Source: Sphingobacterium corticibacter
Lineage (GTDB): Bacteria; Bacteroidota; Bacteroidia; Sphingobacteriales; Sphingobacteriaceae
Direction of reading: 5' to 3'
Length of the DNA stretch: 64,000 nt
Assembly (NCBI RefSeq): GCF_003076635.1
Contig: NZ_QDKG01000002.1
Coordinates: forward strand, 186,001 to 250,000
In this document: one piece after another, positions 34,926 through 43,572 of the stretch
How positions within the stretch are numbered: the stretch's first letter is position 1
Layout: the number at the start of each line of letters is the position of its first letter
Position numbers and translations under genes: made by a program
The notes under the pieces: model-generated
The model's input: only the letters and a program-made list of their open reading frames with translations
What the model was told of the DNA's origin: nothing
Databases searched by the model: none

Positions 34926-35334
34926 CTGGAAGTTCATTAATATCATCTTGCCCCTTCGGGAAATAAATCCCCAATTGTTCGCCCGCTTCTGTAATACCCG
35001 CAATCAGACCACGAGCTACATTGCCTTCTTTGAAGTGATCCAACATATGCGACGAAACCGTTTCCCAAAAATCGGCCGGAACTTTTTTATGAATTCCCGA
35101 ATCGCCAATAATGGCATACGCGTGATCGTCATGCGCCAAATAGATCAGCACACCATTATGTAAGGCTGTAGCGCCCATGTTTAGCTTATCAAAATAATGC
35201 GTAGCTCGATCCAGCGCTTCACCCTCTTTAAGCTTACGCTCTACGACCAATCGGATCTCGCCAGACGTATGACTTTCGGCCAAGCTGATCGCTTGCACGA
35301 TCGTGTCCTGCTCTTGTTGCGTAAAAATATCCAT
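34900..35334 (-). CDS. TPM domain protein, soluble
   Basis: A 144-residue TPM domain protein without signal peptide: FTQQEQDTIVQAISLAE, SGEIRLVVERKL, GALDRATHYFDKL-like segment, NGVLIYLAHDDHAYAIIGDSGI and VARGLIAGITEAGEQL. I start at ATG 35334, 8 bases behind a GGAG; the longer frame adds 14 residues that do not fit the family. It lies between lemA and the Gly-rich TPM gene, with a short overlap on the latter's start. This pair-plus-LemA order is common in Bacteroidota. Confidence 0.88.
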   Translation of the reverse strand: MDIFTQQEQDTIVQAISLAESHTSGEIRLVVERKLKEGEALDRATHYFDKLNMGATALHNGVLIYLAHDDHAYAIIGDSGIHKKVPADFWETVSSHMLDHFKEGNVARGLIAGITEAGEQLGIYFPKGQDDINELPDDIHFGEN

Positions 35335-35395
35335 CTCTCTTTCTCCGTAAAATTCAACAAATCGTTTCCTAAGCAACCTTAGGAAACGCTAAAAT

Positions 35396-35977
35396 TTAGA
35401 AAGAGACGGTTGGTGCCTTATCCGATCCTTCTGCCGCCGTGAACGTTCCTTTCGCTTTGAAGCCAAACATTCCAGCCATCATATTATTCGGGAAGCTCCG
35501 CACGGTTGTGTTATAATCTTGTACCGCTTCATTGTACGCACGGCGTTCTACCGAAATTCGGTTTTCCGTACCTTCCAACTGCGCTTGCAATTCGCGAAAG
35601 TTTTGGTTCGCTTTCAGATCTGGATACGCCTCTACACTCACCAATAAACGGCCAATTGATTGCGAGAACGCATCTTGTGTTTGCTGAAAATTCGCAATTT
35701 CCTCTTCCGACAAGTTCGAAGGATCTACCGTAACCTGCGTTGCTTTAGCGCGCGCTTCTACCACCGCAGTTAAGGTACTCTCTTCATGGTTTGCCGCTCC
35801 TTTAACCGTCGACACCAAGTTAGGAATCAAATCCGCTCTACGTTGGTAGGCATTCTCCACCTGAGCCCATTTACCTTTGACGTTTTCGTCTTTAGAAACC
35901 ATCGTATTGTAGCCACATGAGCTTAAAGATACTGCCGTAAACAAACTCACAACAGTCAGCATTAAAAATCTTTTCAT
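35396..35977 (-). CDS. lemA: LemA family lipoprotein
   Basis: A 193-residue lipoprotein (Cys21 in SLSSCGYN) of the LemA family, dominated by long helices: DENVKGKWAQVENAYQRRAD, LIPNLVSTVKGAANHE, and the RLLVSVEAYPDLKANQNF and ENRISVERRAYNEAVQDYN motifs, all intact. The function is not established; the gene usually neighbours TPM genes, as here. It is the first gene of the minus-strand trio and is divergent from the FAD oxidoreductase gene. Confidence 0.95.
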   Translation of the reverse strand: MKRFLMLTVVSLFTAVSLSSCGYNTMVSKDENVKGKWAQVENAYQRRADLIPNLVSTVKGAANHEESTLTAVVEARAKATQVTVDPSNLSEEEIANFQQTQDAFSQSIGRLLVSVEAYPDLKANQNFRELQAQLEGTENRISVERRAYNEAVQDYNTTVRSFPNNMMAGMFGFKAKGTFTAAEGSDKAPTVSF

Positions 35978-36072
35978 CTGTAAAGTTTTTCTTTTCTATA
36001 TGGCTAAATATACAAAATTTGCGATGTATTCTCTCAAAGTATTTTGACCATAGCGTCCTAGATCAGATTCTG

Positions 36073-36080
36073 TATCTTTG
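36073..36080 (+). promoter_or_regulatory. Candidate -7 element of the FAD-oxidoreductase gene
   Basis: TATCTTTG lies 37 bases before the ATG at 36118. A TTTTG at 36042-36046 is 26 bases upstream, longer than usual, so the -33 element is uncertain. The element supports the start at 36118 over the longer frame. Confidence 0.45.
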
Positions 36081-36117
36081 TACCAAAATTTGGGATAGCA
36101 ACCCAACGACCTTATTT

Positions 36118-37656
36118 ATGCAAAAAGAAATTGAATTAGCCGTAAGTCCCGACCTGATCCTTGATGAGGCCGCGATCCTACACATGGGCGCTAAGAAATT
36201 AGGCGTCGCAGTCAGCAGAATTGGCGGAATCCATATCCGCAAACGATCTATTGATGGCCGAAGCCGACAAGTCGTATACCGACTTCGGGTAATTTTTTAC
36301 ATTGATGAATCCCCTACGCCATTCACCTACACCTCCAATCTGAAACAAGTAAAAGACGCTAAACCAGTCATCATTATTGGCGCTGGACCGGCAGGATTAT
36401 TTGCCGCTTATCGATGCTTAGAGCGTGGCTTGAAACCCATTGTGCTCGAGCGAGGTAAAGCGGTGCAAGATCGTCGTCGTGATCTGGCTCGCATCAATCG
36501 GGAAGGCGTGGTCAATCCAGAATCCAATTATTGTTTTGGCGAAGGTGGCGCAGGAACGTATTCCGACGGCAAACTATACACGCGTTCAGATAAGCGCGGT
36601 GACGTGCAAAAAGTCTTATCCATCTTTGTGGAACATGGCGCAGACGAAGATATTTTGGTCAATGCGCGGCCGCATATTGGCACCAACAAACTGCCGCATA
36701 TTATTCAGCTGATGCGCGAGCGAATTGTGGAACAAGGAGGCGAAGTGCATTTTGATGCAAAAGTGATCGACATCTTAACTTCCTCTGGCCAAGCTACAGG
36801 TGTGAAGCTCGCTGATGGCGCAACGATCAATGCCAGCAACATCATTGTCGCTACCGGACATTCTGCGCGGGATATCTTTTATCTATTTCGCGACAAAGGT
36901 TGGTTGTTAGAAGCTAAGCCTTTTGCATTAGGCGTGCGTATCGAACATCCGCAATATATCGTAGACAGCGCTCAATATCACTGCGTCGAACGACACGAAA
37001 ACTTACCTCCAGCTTACTACAGCTTGGTGGAACAAGTCGACGGACGTGGTGTATTTTCTTTCTGTATGTGTCCTGGCGGAATCATTGCTCCTTGCGCCAC
37101 CGATCAGGAAGAAATCGTCGTGAATGGTTGGTCGCCATCCAAACGGAATAATCCACATGCCAATTCGGGCACGGTCACACAGATCAATCTGGAGGATATT
37201 CCAGCAGCGATAAACAATCCATTTGCGCTGCTCGAATTTCAACAAGCAGTAGAACAAAAGGCTTTTCAAGCTGGCGGTGGTGCCTTAGTTGCGCCCGCAC
37301 AGCGCATGGTCGATTTCGTGGAAGGTCGACTTTCCAATGATCTGCCGAACCACTCCTACAAACCGGGCACGAAATCGGTAGAGCTGAAAGAAGTGCTTCC
37401 TGATTTTGTACATAAAGCGCTTCAAGGTGCATTGCCGCGCTTCGGCAAGAAGATGAAAGGCTATTATACGAATGAAGCGATATTAGTTGGCGTGGAATCT
37501 CGTACTTCTTCGCCGCTACGGATTCCGCGCAATAAAGACAGCTTACAGCATCCACAAGTAGCTGGTTTATACCCTTGTGCTGAGGGCGCCGGCTATGCAG
37601 GCGGTATTGTATCTGCAGCTATTGATGGGATGAATTGTATCGATGCGATCAATTAA
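36118..37656 (+). CDS. FAD-dependent oxidoreductase (NAD(P)/FAD dehydrogenase family)
   Basis: A 512-residue flavoprotein. The Rossmann motif VIIIGAGPAGLFAAYRCLERG is at about residues 87-107, followed by FGEGGAGTYSDGKLYTR and the C-terminal GVESRTSSPLRIPR and EGAGYAGGIVSAAIDG with the second FAD-contact. This arrangement corresponds to a widely conserved uncharacterised FAD-dependent dehydrogenase family in bacteria. Upstream ~85 residues form a small N-terminal domain. The longer frame beginning at 36019 is less likely because a -7 element is inside it. It is monocistronic; substrate unknown. Confidence 0.88.
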   Translation: MQKEIELAVSPDLILDEAAILHMGAKKLGVAVSRIGGIHIRKRSIDGRSRQVVYRLRVIFYIDESPTPFTYTSNLKQVKDAKPVIIIGAGPAGLFAAYRCLERGLKPIVLERGKAVQDRRRDLARINREGVVNPESNYCFGEGGAGTYSDGKLYTRSDKRGDVQKVLSIFVEHGADEDILVNARPHIGTNKLPHIIQLMRERIVEQGGEVHFDAKVIDILTSSGQATGVKLADGATINASNIIVATGHSARDIFYLFRDKGWLLEAKPFALGVRIEHPQYIVDSAQYHCVERHENLPPAYYSLVEQVDGRGVFSFCMCPGGIIAPCATDQEEIVVNGWSPSKRNNPHANSGTVTQINLEDIPAAINNPFALLEFQQAVEQKAFQAGGGALVAPAQRMVDFVEGRLSNDLPNHSYKPGTKSVELKEVLPDFVHKALQGALPRFGKKMKGYYTNEAILVGVESRTSSPLRIPRNKDSLQHPQVAGLYPCAEGAGYAGGIVSAAIDGMNCIDAIN

Positions 37657-37677
37657 TGCACTTTTTTCAAAAAAGTG

Positions 37678-37708
37678 TTGACATATAACGGTGGAAATAT
37701 TACCTTTG
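37678..37708 (+). promoter_or_regulatory. Promoter of tRNA-Gly
   Basis: TTG at 37678-37680, 20-base spacer, TACCTTTG at 37701-37708: an exact match to the Bacteroidota consensus, with predicted start at about 37714, five bases before the tRNA. Confidence 0.8.
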
Positions 37709-37718
37709 TTCCACCAAT

Positions 37719-37794
<76 letters not shown>

Positions 37795-37796
37795 AC

Positions 37797-37833
37797 AGAA
37801 AAGTCCATCAGCAATGATGGACTTTTCTCGTTT
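37797..37833 (+). terminator. Terminator of tRNA-Gly
   Basis: A 14-bp perfect stem AGAAAAGTCCATCA with its complement around loop GCAA is followed by CGTTT. It begins two bases after the CCA end. Confidence 0.88.
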
Positions 37834-37844
37834 ATAATAGCTCT

Positions 37845-37946
37845 GTCATTGCGCACCCGAAGAACGAGGCTGAAGCAATTTCAGCGTTATATTTTTGTGT
37901 TATGTAATAATCGAGATTGCTTCGTCATGCTTCCTCGCAAGGACGA
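37845..37946. repeat. Degenerate palindromic repeat (REP/MITE-like)
   Basis: Left arm GTCATTGCGCACCCGAAG...GAAGCAATTTC (37845-37882) and right arm CGAGATTGCTTCGTC...CGCAAGGACGAGA (37912-37946) are imperfect inverted repeats whose outer and inner ends match best. The GTCATTGCG and GAAGCAAT cores resemble a dispersed palindromic element common in Sphingobacteriaceae genomes (memory of the pattern, not searched). This and the next entry account for most of the 363-base gap before 38158; I see no gene there. Confidence 0.6.
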
Positions 37947-37978
37947 GAGAATGTTTTTTTAAAAGCTTAGTTTGCCGC

Positions 37979-38015
37979 GTCATTGCGAACCCGAGGTACG
38001 AGGGTGTTGCAAGCA
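37979..38015 (+). repeat. Half-copy of the dispersed repeat, left of the astacin module
   Basis: GTCATTGCGAACCCGAGG... (37979-38015) matches the element at 39813-39862 in the same orientation: 26 of 30 bases are identical from 37983 to 38012. It lies left of the AT-rich astacin module. Confidence 0.6.
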
Positions 38016-38157
38016 AATATGATAGATCAAGGTCTCCAATCATTAATACAAATCGCAACGAACAAATTGACAATCTTATATTTTATAAAAATAAACTTAT
38101 ACAATAATAAAATAATATTAAAAATATTATTTTATATTTAAGAAACTTTTTTTAAAA

Positions 38158-38535
38158 ATGAGACCGATAATTAACCTCCTAGTCATTGTGTTTTCCATAA
38201 TCTTATACTCATGTGATAAGAACAACCTTCCGATTGAACGGGAATTTAGAGCTGAGATAATGCAAAATAAAGTCTATGCAGACGACATCTACTACTCGGG
38301 ATACCGATATGTAATCAAAGAAGAAGGGAAAGATTTCATCAATCAAACTTATCCCAATATAGTGGGATTTGACAGTATATACATCGAAGGTTATTTGTAC
38401 AAAGTCAAACTCAAAGAAACTTGCGCTAGCGGCCAAGAAATACGTCAAGATGTGCTTTCATGTAGTCTACAATTGATCTCCATTATCTCAAGAGAAGAAC
38501 AGACCAATCCATTTATTAATAACAACAAATTATGA
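38158..38535 (+). CDS. Hypothetical small lipoprotein
   Basis: A 125-residue lipoprotein (Cys19 after a hydrophobic signal, SILYSCDK). No domain is recognised; the mature part has mixed strands and aromatic residues (YADDIYYSGYRYVIK, and YIEGYLYKVKL) and two Cys (about 89 and 101). Its stop overlaps the ATG of the following metalloprotease by ATGA, so the two are translationally linked; a chaperone or inhibitor role for the protease is inference. AT-rich, like its partner. Confidence 0.72.
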   Translation: MRPIINLLVIVFSIILYSCDKNNLPIEREFRAEIMQNKVYADDIYYSGYRYVIKEEGKDFINQTYPNIVGFDSIYIEGYLYKVKLKETCASGQEIRQDVLSCSLQLISIISREEQTNPFINNNKL

Positions 38536-39731
38536 AAAGTTCAAGATTTTATTTACTGTTATCACTCTGTTTGCTAATATCGGGATGTAACACGAAAAAC
38601 AATCAAATTCAGACGCTCGAAGAAGAGCAGCAAGATTTTCAATTATTGAAAGACACTCTGGAAGAGAGAATATTTACCCGATTGAAGTCTGGTGTAATAT
38701 TAGAAAATGCTGGATTAAACTACTTTATTGAAAGAGATATTATTCTGAGCGAACGCCAAATAAAAACTTTATCTGATAATGGCGAAATGGAAGAACCAAT
38801 CTTCACAGAAGATGCACAAAACACCAAACCCATAATGTTAAGTAGTGGCAAAACATGGCAAGCAGATCCAAAAAAAACAATAGCTAGAAACGTTGGAGTA
38901 CATCCACAAGAAAATAGAGGTTGGGCTATGATCAGGTACGTATTAAATCCTGGATTATCACCGCAAGCCAGAGTACAAATATCTGAAGCAATACGACATT
39001 GGGAATCCAACACAAACACACGTTTAGATAATGCAACTGGCCAACCAACATTTGATAGTCAGTATAGATTTTTTTACCCGTACATAGAATTTTTCCATGG
39101 CACAAGCGATGATCCTCGAGCATGGAATAGGAGAGGCAACTGGTCGTACGTCGGTAGATACGACATCATCAAGAACATGAATCAACATGGACGGACTGAT
39201 GCTGGTCAGTGGCTTTCATTGGTGACATCCCCAGGACTTGGCACAGTTATACATGAAATTGGTCATGCTATCGGGCTCTACCATGAGCACACAAGACCCG
39301 ATAGAGATAATTTCATTAATATTAATTGGGCTAACATTGCGGGAACTGAAGAACAAAAACAAGCTGACTTCGGTAATACGAGAAGGAATTACACAACGAT
39401 AGGTGCATTTGATTTCAACTCTATAATGATGTATGATTCATTTGCAGCAGCAATTAACCCATCCATTCCTACGATAACCAGAAAAGATGGATCAACTTTT
39501 GGATCAAACAGATTCGCTCTATCAAATCTTGATAGAATCTGGGCTAATAATTTTTATCTTCCATATATAGCTCGAAGCGATGTTTACGTAGAATTAGCTA
39601 CCACTGTTTACAAAACAGACAATACAATCATGAGTGAACAAGAAAGATTACAGTTGCAAGCACAAATAAATAGGTCAAGAGGGTTAAACCCTATCCCTCC
39701 TAATTGCTGCAGACTTCCAAATAATCACTAG
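38532..39731 (+). CDS. Astacin-type M12A zinc metalloprotease lipoprotein
   Basis: A 399-residue exported lipoprotein (Cys19 in LISGC). The astacin zinc signature is complete: His241-Glu242-x-x-His245 followed by Gly248, His251 and Glu252 in HEIGHAIGLYHEHTRPDR; the Met-turn SIMMYDS has Ser297, Met299 and Tyr301. A pro-region of about 90 residues (LKDTLEERIFTRLKSG onward) precedes the catalytic part. Bacterial astacins such as flavastacin cleave proteins outside the cell. It starts inside the ATGA overlap with the small lipoprotein. The module is more AT-rich than neighbouring genes and is flanked by repeats, suggesting transfer. Confidence 0.9.
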   Translation: MKSSRFYLLLSLCLLISGCNTKNNQIQTLEEEQQDFQLLKDTLEERIFTRLKSGVILENAGLNYFIERDIILSERQIKTLSDNGEMEEPIFTEDAQNTKPIMLSSGKTWQADPKKTIARNVGVHPQENRGWAMIRYVLNPGLSPQARVQISEAIRHWESNTNTRLDNATGQPTFDSQYRFFYPYIEFFHGTSDDPRAWNRRGNWSYVGRYDIIKNMNQHGRTDAGQWLSLVTSPGLGTVIHEIGHAIGLYHEHTRPDRDNFININWANIAGTEEQKQADFGNTRRNYTTIGAFDFNSIMMYDSFAAAINPSIPTITRKDGSTFGSNRFALSNLDRIWANNFYLPYIARSDVYVELATTVYKTDNTIMSEQERLQLQAQINRSRGLNPIPPNCCRLPNNH

Positions 39732-39812
39732 CCTAACCTACTTAAAGAAAAATCAGACATCTAAAAGAGACGTTCTGAAGCTAATAAAGAATAAAAAGAC
39801 AGGTCGCCACAT

Positions 39813-39863
39813 CTTTGCGAAACCGAGGCACGAGGGTGCGGCAATCTCATCTCGCGAAGACGA
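39813..39863 (+). repeat. Dispersed repeat copy, right of the astacin module
   Basis: TTTGCGAAACCGAGGCACGAGGGTG... (39813-39847) with a short inverted CTCGCGAAGACGA (39850-39862) is a relative of 37979-38015, in the same orientation and on the opposite side of the protease pair. Confidence 0.55.
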
Positions 39864-39881
39864 AATCATAACACCCAAAAC

Positions 39882-39914
39882 CAAAGAAGCCTTCCATATA
39901 TGGAAGGCTTCTTC
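39882..39914. terminator. Terminator between the protease gene and trhO
   Basis: GAAGCCTTCCA and TGGAAGGCTTC form an 11-bp stem around TATA, with an A-rich left flank and T-rich right flank that suit both strands. It is 28 bases from the trhO stop on the minus side. Confidence 0.75.
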
Positions 39915-39938
39915 ATTATAATAACCAAACAGCAAATA

Positions 39939-40913
39939 TTACTTCACGAATTGTTTATGTTTTCGTTTGCTGATTTTATCGGCGTTGACCGGCTGAGGCA
40001 CTTTTACATAATAGCCTGTGCCGTCATATTCGCGCTTGCGCGGATGCGTCATACATACTGGAGAGCAACAGCCTTCTAGTTTTTCGCCGCAGGCGTCACA
40101 CTGCGTAAAATGCTCATTGCAATCTGGATTGGCGCAATTGATCATCTTGGAAGTGGTTGTTCCACAATTGCGGCAAGTAGACACCACCGATGGATTCACC
40201 GAGTTGACATCTACCGTCACCCGGCTATCAAATACATAACATTGTCCGTCGAAATCCTTTCCACCTGCTTCTTTGCCATATTTGATGATACCGCCATGCA
40301 GTTGGTAGACATCTTCGAAACCTTCTTTGAGCAATAGAGCTGAGGCTTTTTCACATTTGATACCGCCGGTGCAATAGGTCAAAATCTTTTTGCCTTTATA
40401 TTGCTCCAGCTCTTTGATTTTCTCTGGAAACTCGCGAAAGTTTTCCATATCCAAGGTAACTGCATTTTTGAAGCGACCGACCGAATGCTCGTAGTTAGAG
40501 CGCACATCCAGCACCACCACATCATCCTGATCTTTCATCTGCATGAAATCCTGCGGCTCCAGATGCACACCAGTTTGGCGATTCGGATCGATATCTTTTG
40601 GATTTCTCAATCCCGAATGCACAATCTCGGGCTTATAACGGCAATGCATTTTGATGAACGATAACTCCTCCACCTCATCAATCTTAAACTCCGTTTTCGC
40701 AAAGCGAGGATCGGCATGTACCGCCTCCATATACGCTTTACAAGATTCTGGCGAGCCCGAAACCGTACCATTCAGACCTTCGTCTGCCACAATAATACGA
40801 CCGACTAAATCCAATGATTTACAAAAATTTAAATGATCTACAGCAAACTGTGCTGCATCTTCGATAGGGCTGTAACAGTAGTACAGCAAAGTATTGTATT
40901 TTCCCATGAGCAT
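39939..40913 (-). CDS. trhO: Oxygen-dependent tRNA uridine-34 hydroxylase TrhO (rhodanese)
   Basis: Hydroxylates U34 of tRNAs to ho5U using oxygen. The 324-residue protein has the YceA-type N-terminal domain (YYCYSPIEDAAQFA, RIIVADEGLNGTVSG), a rhodanese domain (about 130-215) with active Cys181 in ILTYCTGGIKCEKA, and a C-terminal Cys-rich extension (CRNCGTTTSKMINC... through CCSPVCMTHPRKR) with several CxxC pairs. Such an extension is the longer Bacteroidota form. ATG at 40913 or 40907 start almost identically. Transcribed alone on the minus strand. Confidence 0.9.
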   Translation of the reverse strand: MLMGKYNTLLYYCYSPIEDAAQFAVDHLNFCKSLDLVGRIIVADEGLNGTVSGSPESCKAYMEAVHADPRFAKTEFKIDEVEELSFIKMHCRYKPEIVHSGLRNPKDIDPNRQTGVHLEPQDFMQMKDQDDVVVLDVRSNYEHSVGRFKNAVTLDMENFREFPEKIKELEQYKGKKILTYCTGGIKCEKASALLLKEGFEDVYQLHGGIIKYGKEAGGKDFDGQCYVFDSRVTVDVNSVNPSVVSTCRNCGTTTSKMINCANPDCNEHFTQCDACGEKLEGCCSPVCMTHPRKREYDGTGYYVKVPQPVNADKISKRKHKQFVK

Positions 40914-40966
40914 TGATACCGCTGCAAACGGCGTTTAATGAATTGCGGCACAAAGATACAAATATT

Positions 40967-41590
40967 CTATTCTACCTCTTGTTCCAGTTGGAGTAATTCT
41001 TCGTAATTCTTATTCAATCGTTTCAATAGTAATCCGTAAACGATTCGGTAGTACAAACGCACTATAAAAATAAAGAAGAATGATACGATAGCCATCATTA
41101 GGACGAACATAAATACGTAGAACACCAATCTTCCGGTGCTTCCGTTCGCGTCTACCACTACTTTTTCGTACAATGTAAAACAACTCGCCGTAAAAATTCC
41201 TACGCTAAAATAATAGATGTTGAATTTTATATAACGCTCTACGTGCGCTCGCGAGCGAATGATGGAGGTGAGCAATGACTTGGTATCTTTCGTGTTGCGA
41301 ATCGTACGAAAACTCGCAAAAAACTGATAAATAAAATAAATAATAACGACGTAAAAAACGACCTCTAGCGCCGTGACAAATACCTCTTCAAAAGTAGATC
41401 GGTACTCGATCGAAGGTAGTAGAAACGAAATGGCCCAGCCCAGAAAAAACTCTAGAATACTAATCACAAAAATCCATTTCACGACCGAAGAGGAGCTTCT
41501 GTGCGCCATAGCCTGAATTTCCTTCGCCTTTATCTGCGGAAAATGCTGCTCTTTCTGCCAATGATTTTTTAAGAAATCTAATTCGTCCAT
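40967..41590 (-). CDS. Membrane protein downstream of ECF sigma factor (possible anti-sigma)
   Basis: A 207-residue protein with four membrane segments (around 38-60, 75-93, 123-140, 150-175) and a cytoplasmic N-terminus MDELDFLKNHW. The C-terminal helix is acidic and coiled-coil-like (KRLNKNYEELLQLEQEVE). It overlaps the sigma-factor gene by one base, the arrangement of a sigma/anti-sigma pair, but the sequence is not one of the known anti-sigma domains. Role as regulator is inference. Confidence 0.75.
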   Translation of the reverse strand: MDELDFLKNHWQKEQHFPQIKAKEIQAMAHRSSSSVVKWIFVISILEFFLGWAISFLLPSIEYRSTFEEVFVTALEVVFYVVIIYFIYQFFASFRTIRNTKDTKSLLTSIIRSRAHVERYIKFNIYYFSVGIFTASCFTLYEKVVVDANGSTGRLVFYVFMFVLMMAIVSFFFIFIVRLYYRIVYGLLLKRLNKNYEELLQLEQEVE

Positions 41591-42096
41591 TATAATGCCC
41601 CTCTCTGGCTGAGTATGACTTTCAATTTTGTTTTTATACGGTTCATCCGCACGCGTGCATTTACTTCACTTACCCCCAGTGTCTCCGCGATCTCTGCATA
41701 ATCTTTATCCTCGAGATACATAAACACCAAAGCCTTTTCGATATCATTCAATTCCTGCACCGCCGCATAGAGATAGCTCAACTTATCTTCCTCTTCCGAA
41801 CTGTATTCTTCGTACTGTATATTATGTACGGCATAATCCCAGGTCACGGTTTCCACACGCCGCTTTTTTACGCGATATAGCGAGATCGCGGTATTCAGCG
41901 ATACGCGATAAGCCCAAGTGGTAAACTTCGATTGACCTTTGAATGTAGGATACGCTTTCCACAACTGAATCACCATTTCCTGAAACAAATCCTTGTGCGC
42001 GTCACGATCTGCAGCATACAGCTTACAGATCTTATGGAGGATATTTTGGTTTTCCTCCAAGAGAAGCACAAATTGTTGTTCCAGCTCTGGGTTCAT
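41590..42096 (-). CDS. ECF-type RNA polymerase sigma factor
   Basis: A 168-residue sigma-70 family protein with region 2 (about 20-90: LFQEMVIQLWKAYPTFKGQSKFTTWAYRVSLN) and region 4 (about 110-165: LNDIEKALVFMYLEDKDYAEIAETLGVSEVNARVRMNRI). It has no additional domains. It directs RNA polymerase to alternative promoters. Its partner, a four-span membrane protein, follows with a 1-base overlap. Target promoters cannot be told from this window. Confidence 0.92.
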   Translation of the reverse strand: MNPELEQQFVLLLEENQNILHKICKLYAADRDAHKDLFQEMVIQLWKAYPTFKGQSKFTTWAYRVSLNTAISLYRVKKRRVETVTWDYAVHNIQYEEYSSEEEDKLSYLYAAVQELNDIEKALVFMYLEDKDYAEIAETLGVSEVNARVRMNRIKTKLKVILSQRGAL

Positions 42097-42155
42097 TTTC
42101 TAGGTATTTGACGACAATACTACTGCTTTGTTACGGTTTGTCCTTACTTTTTTTC

Positions 42156-42163
42156 TAAATTCG
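42156..42163 (+). promoter_or_regulatory. Candidate -7 element giving a leaderless radA transcript
   Basis: TAAATTCG (one change from TAnnTTTG) ends 4 bases before the ATG at 42168. TTTG at 42137-42140 is 15 bases upstream, shorter than usual. Confidence 0.35.
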
Positions 42164-42167
42164 TGCA

Positions 42168-43553
42168 ATGGCGAAAACTAAATCTGCTTATTTCTGTCAA
42201 AGTTGTGGTTACGAATCTCCCAAATGGCTGGGACAATGTCCATCCTGCAAACAATGGAATACCTTTGTAGAAGAAGTCGTAGACAAGGGTTCGTCGCGCG
42301 TGCCCGAATGGCGTAGCTCAACCACTGCTGGTAGTCCGAAACGCACGAACAAAGCGGCTGTGATTCACGAAATCGTGTATAGCGAAGAGAAACGCATCCT
42401 GACGCCAGATCATGAATTTAACCGCGTGCTGGGTGGCGGAATTGTTCCAGGTTCACTCGTATTGATTGGCGGCGAGCCGGGAATTGGCAAATCGACGCTG
42501 ATGCTACAATTGGCTTTATCCATTCCGCAGGTAAAAACTTTATACATTTCCGGTGAAGAGAGCGAACAGCAGATTAAAATGCGTGCCGAACGCTTGAACC
42601 AAAGCAGCAAGGCGAATTGCTTTATCCTGACGGAAACTTCCACCCAAAATATCTTTAAGCAGATCGAATCGGTGCAACCCGATGTCATCGTGATTGATTC
42701 GATCCAGACTTTGCACTCTTCGCAGATCGAATCGGCTCCCGGCTCGGTATCGCAAGTGAAAGAATGTACAGCTGAACTTTTGCGCTTCGCGAAGGAAAGC
42801 GATACGCCTGTGCTGATTGTCGGACACATCACCAAAGATGGTGCGATTGCCGGACCAAAAGTATTGGAGCACATGGTCGATACGGTATTGCAGTTCGAAG
42901 GCGATCGACATCACGTGTACCGCATCTTGCGCGCGGTGAAAAACCGTTTCGGTTCTTCTTCCGAATTGGGGATTTATGAGATGCAGGGCAATGGTTTACG
43001 CGAAGTGTCCAATCCTTCCGAAATCATGCTTTCGCAACGCGAAGAATCGATGAGCGGTGTGGCTATCGCTTCTATGCTGGAAGGCATTCGTCCGCTCATG
43101 ATCGAAGTGCAAGCATTGGTAAGTCCTTCGGCTTACGGCACGCCACAGCGTAGTTCCACCGGTTTTGACACCAAGCGACTGCACATGCTGTTGGCCGTGT
43201 TAGAAAAGCGGTTTGGCTTTCGATTGGGGACACAAGATGTATTTCTAAATATTACTGGCGGCTTGCGCGTCGAAGATCCTGCGATTGATTTGGCGGTTAT
43301 TGCTGCCTTGATATCATCGCAACAGGATATCCCGCTTCCTGGGACTTCTGCATTCGCGGGCGAAGTTGGTTTATCAGGTGAAATTCGCGCTGTAAATCGT
43401 GTCGAACAACGCATTGCGGAAGCCGAGAAATTAGGTTTTGATGGTATTTTTATCTCGAAGTATAATCTCAAAGGGATCGATCCGAAAAAATACAACATTG
43501 CCATTCGGCCTGTGGCCAATCTGGAAGATGTCTTCCGTTCGCTATTTGGGTAA
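42168..43553 (+). CDS. radA: DNA repair protein RadA
   Basis: A RecA-like branch-migration ATPase in recombinational repair. The 461-residue protein has the N-terminal zinc finger (Cys10, Cys13, Cys24, Cys27 in CQSCGYESPKWLGQCPSC), Walker A GGEPGIGKST at 101-110, the RadA-specific KNRFG motif at 258-262 and the Lon-like C-terminal domain with FDTKRLHMLLAVLEKR. Length and motifs are normal. It is divergent from the sigma factor and has a possible leaderless promoter. Confidence 0.97.
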   Translation: MAKTKSAYFCQSCGYESPKWLGQCPSCKQWNTFVEEVVDKGSSRVPEWRSSTTAGSPKRTNKAAVIHEIVYSEEKRILTPDHEFNRVLGGGIVPGSLVLIGGEPGIGKSTLMLQLALSIPQVKTLYISGEESEQQIKMRAERLNQSSKANCFILTETSTQNIFKQIESVQPDVIVIDSIQTLHSSQIESAPGSVSQVKECTAELLRFAKESDTPVLIVGHITKDGAIAGPKVLEHMVDTVLQFEGDRHHVYRILRAVKNRFGSSSELGIYEMQGNGLREVSNPSEIMLSQREESMSGVAIASMLEGIRPLMIEVQALVSPSAYGTPQRSSTGFDTKRLHMLLAVLEKRFGFRLGTQDVFLNITGGLRVEDPAIDLAVIAALISSQQDIPLPGTSAFAGEVGLSGEIRAVNRVEQRIAEAEKLGFDGIFISKYNLKGIDPKKYNIAIRPVANLEDVFRSLFG

Positions 43554-43572
43554 ATCGCGCCGAATTCTTCGG

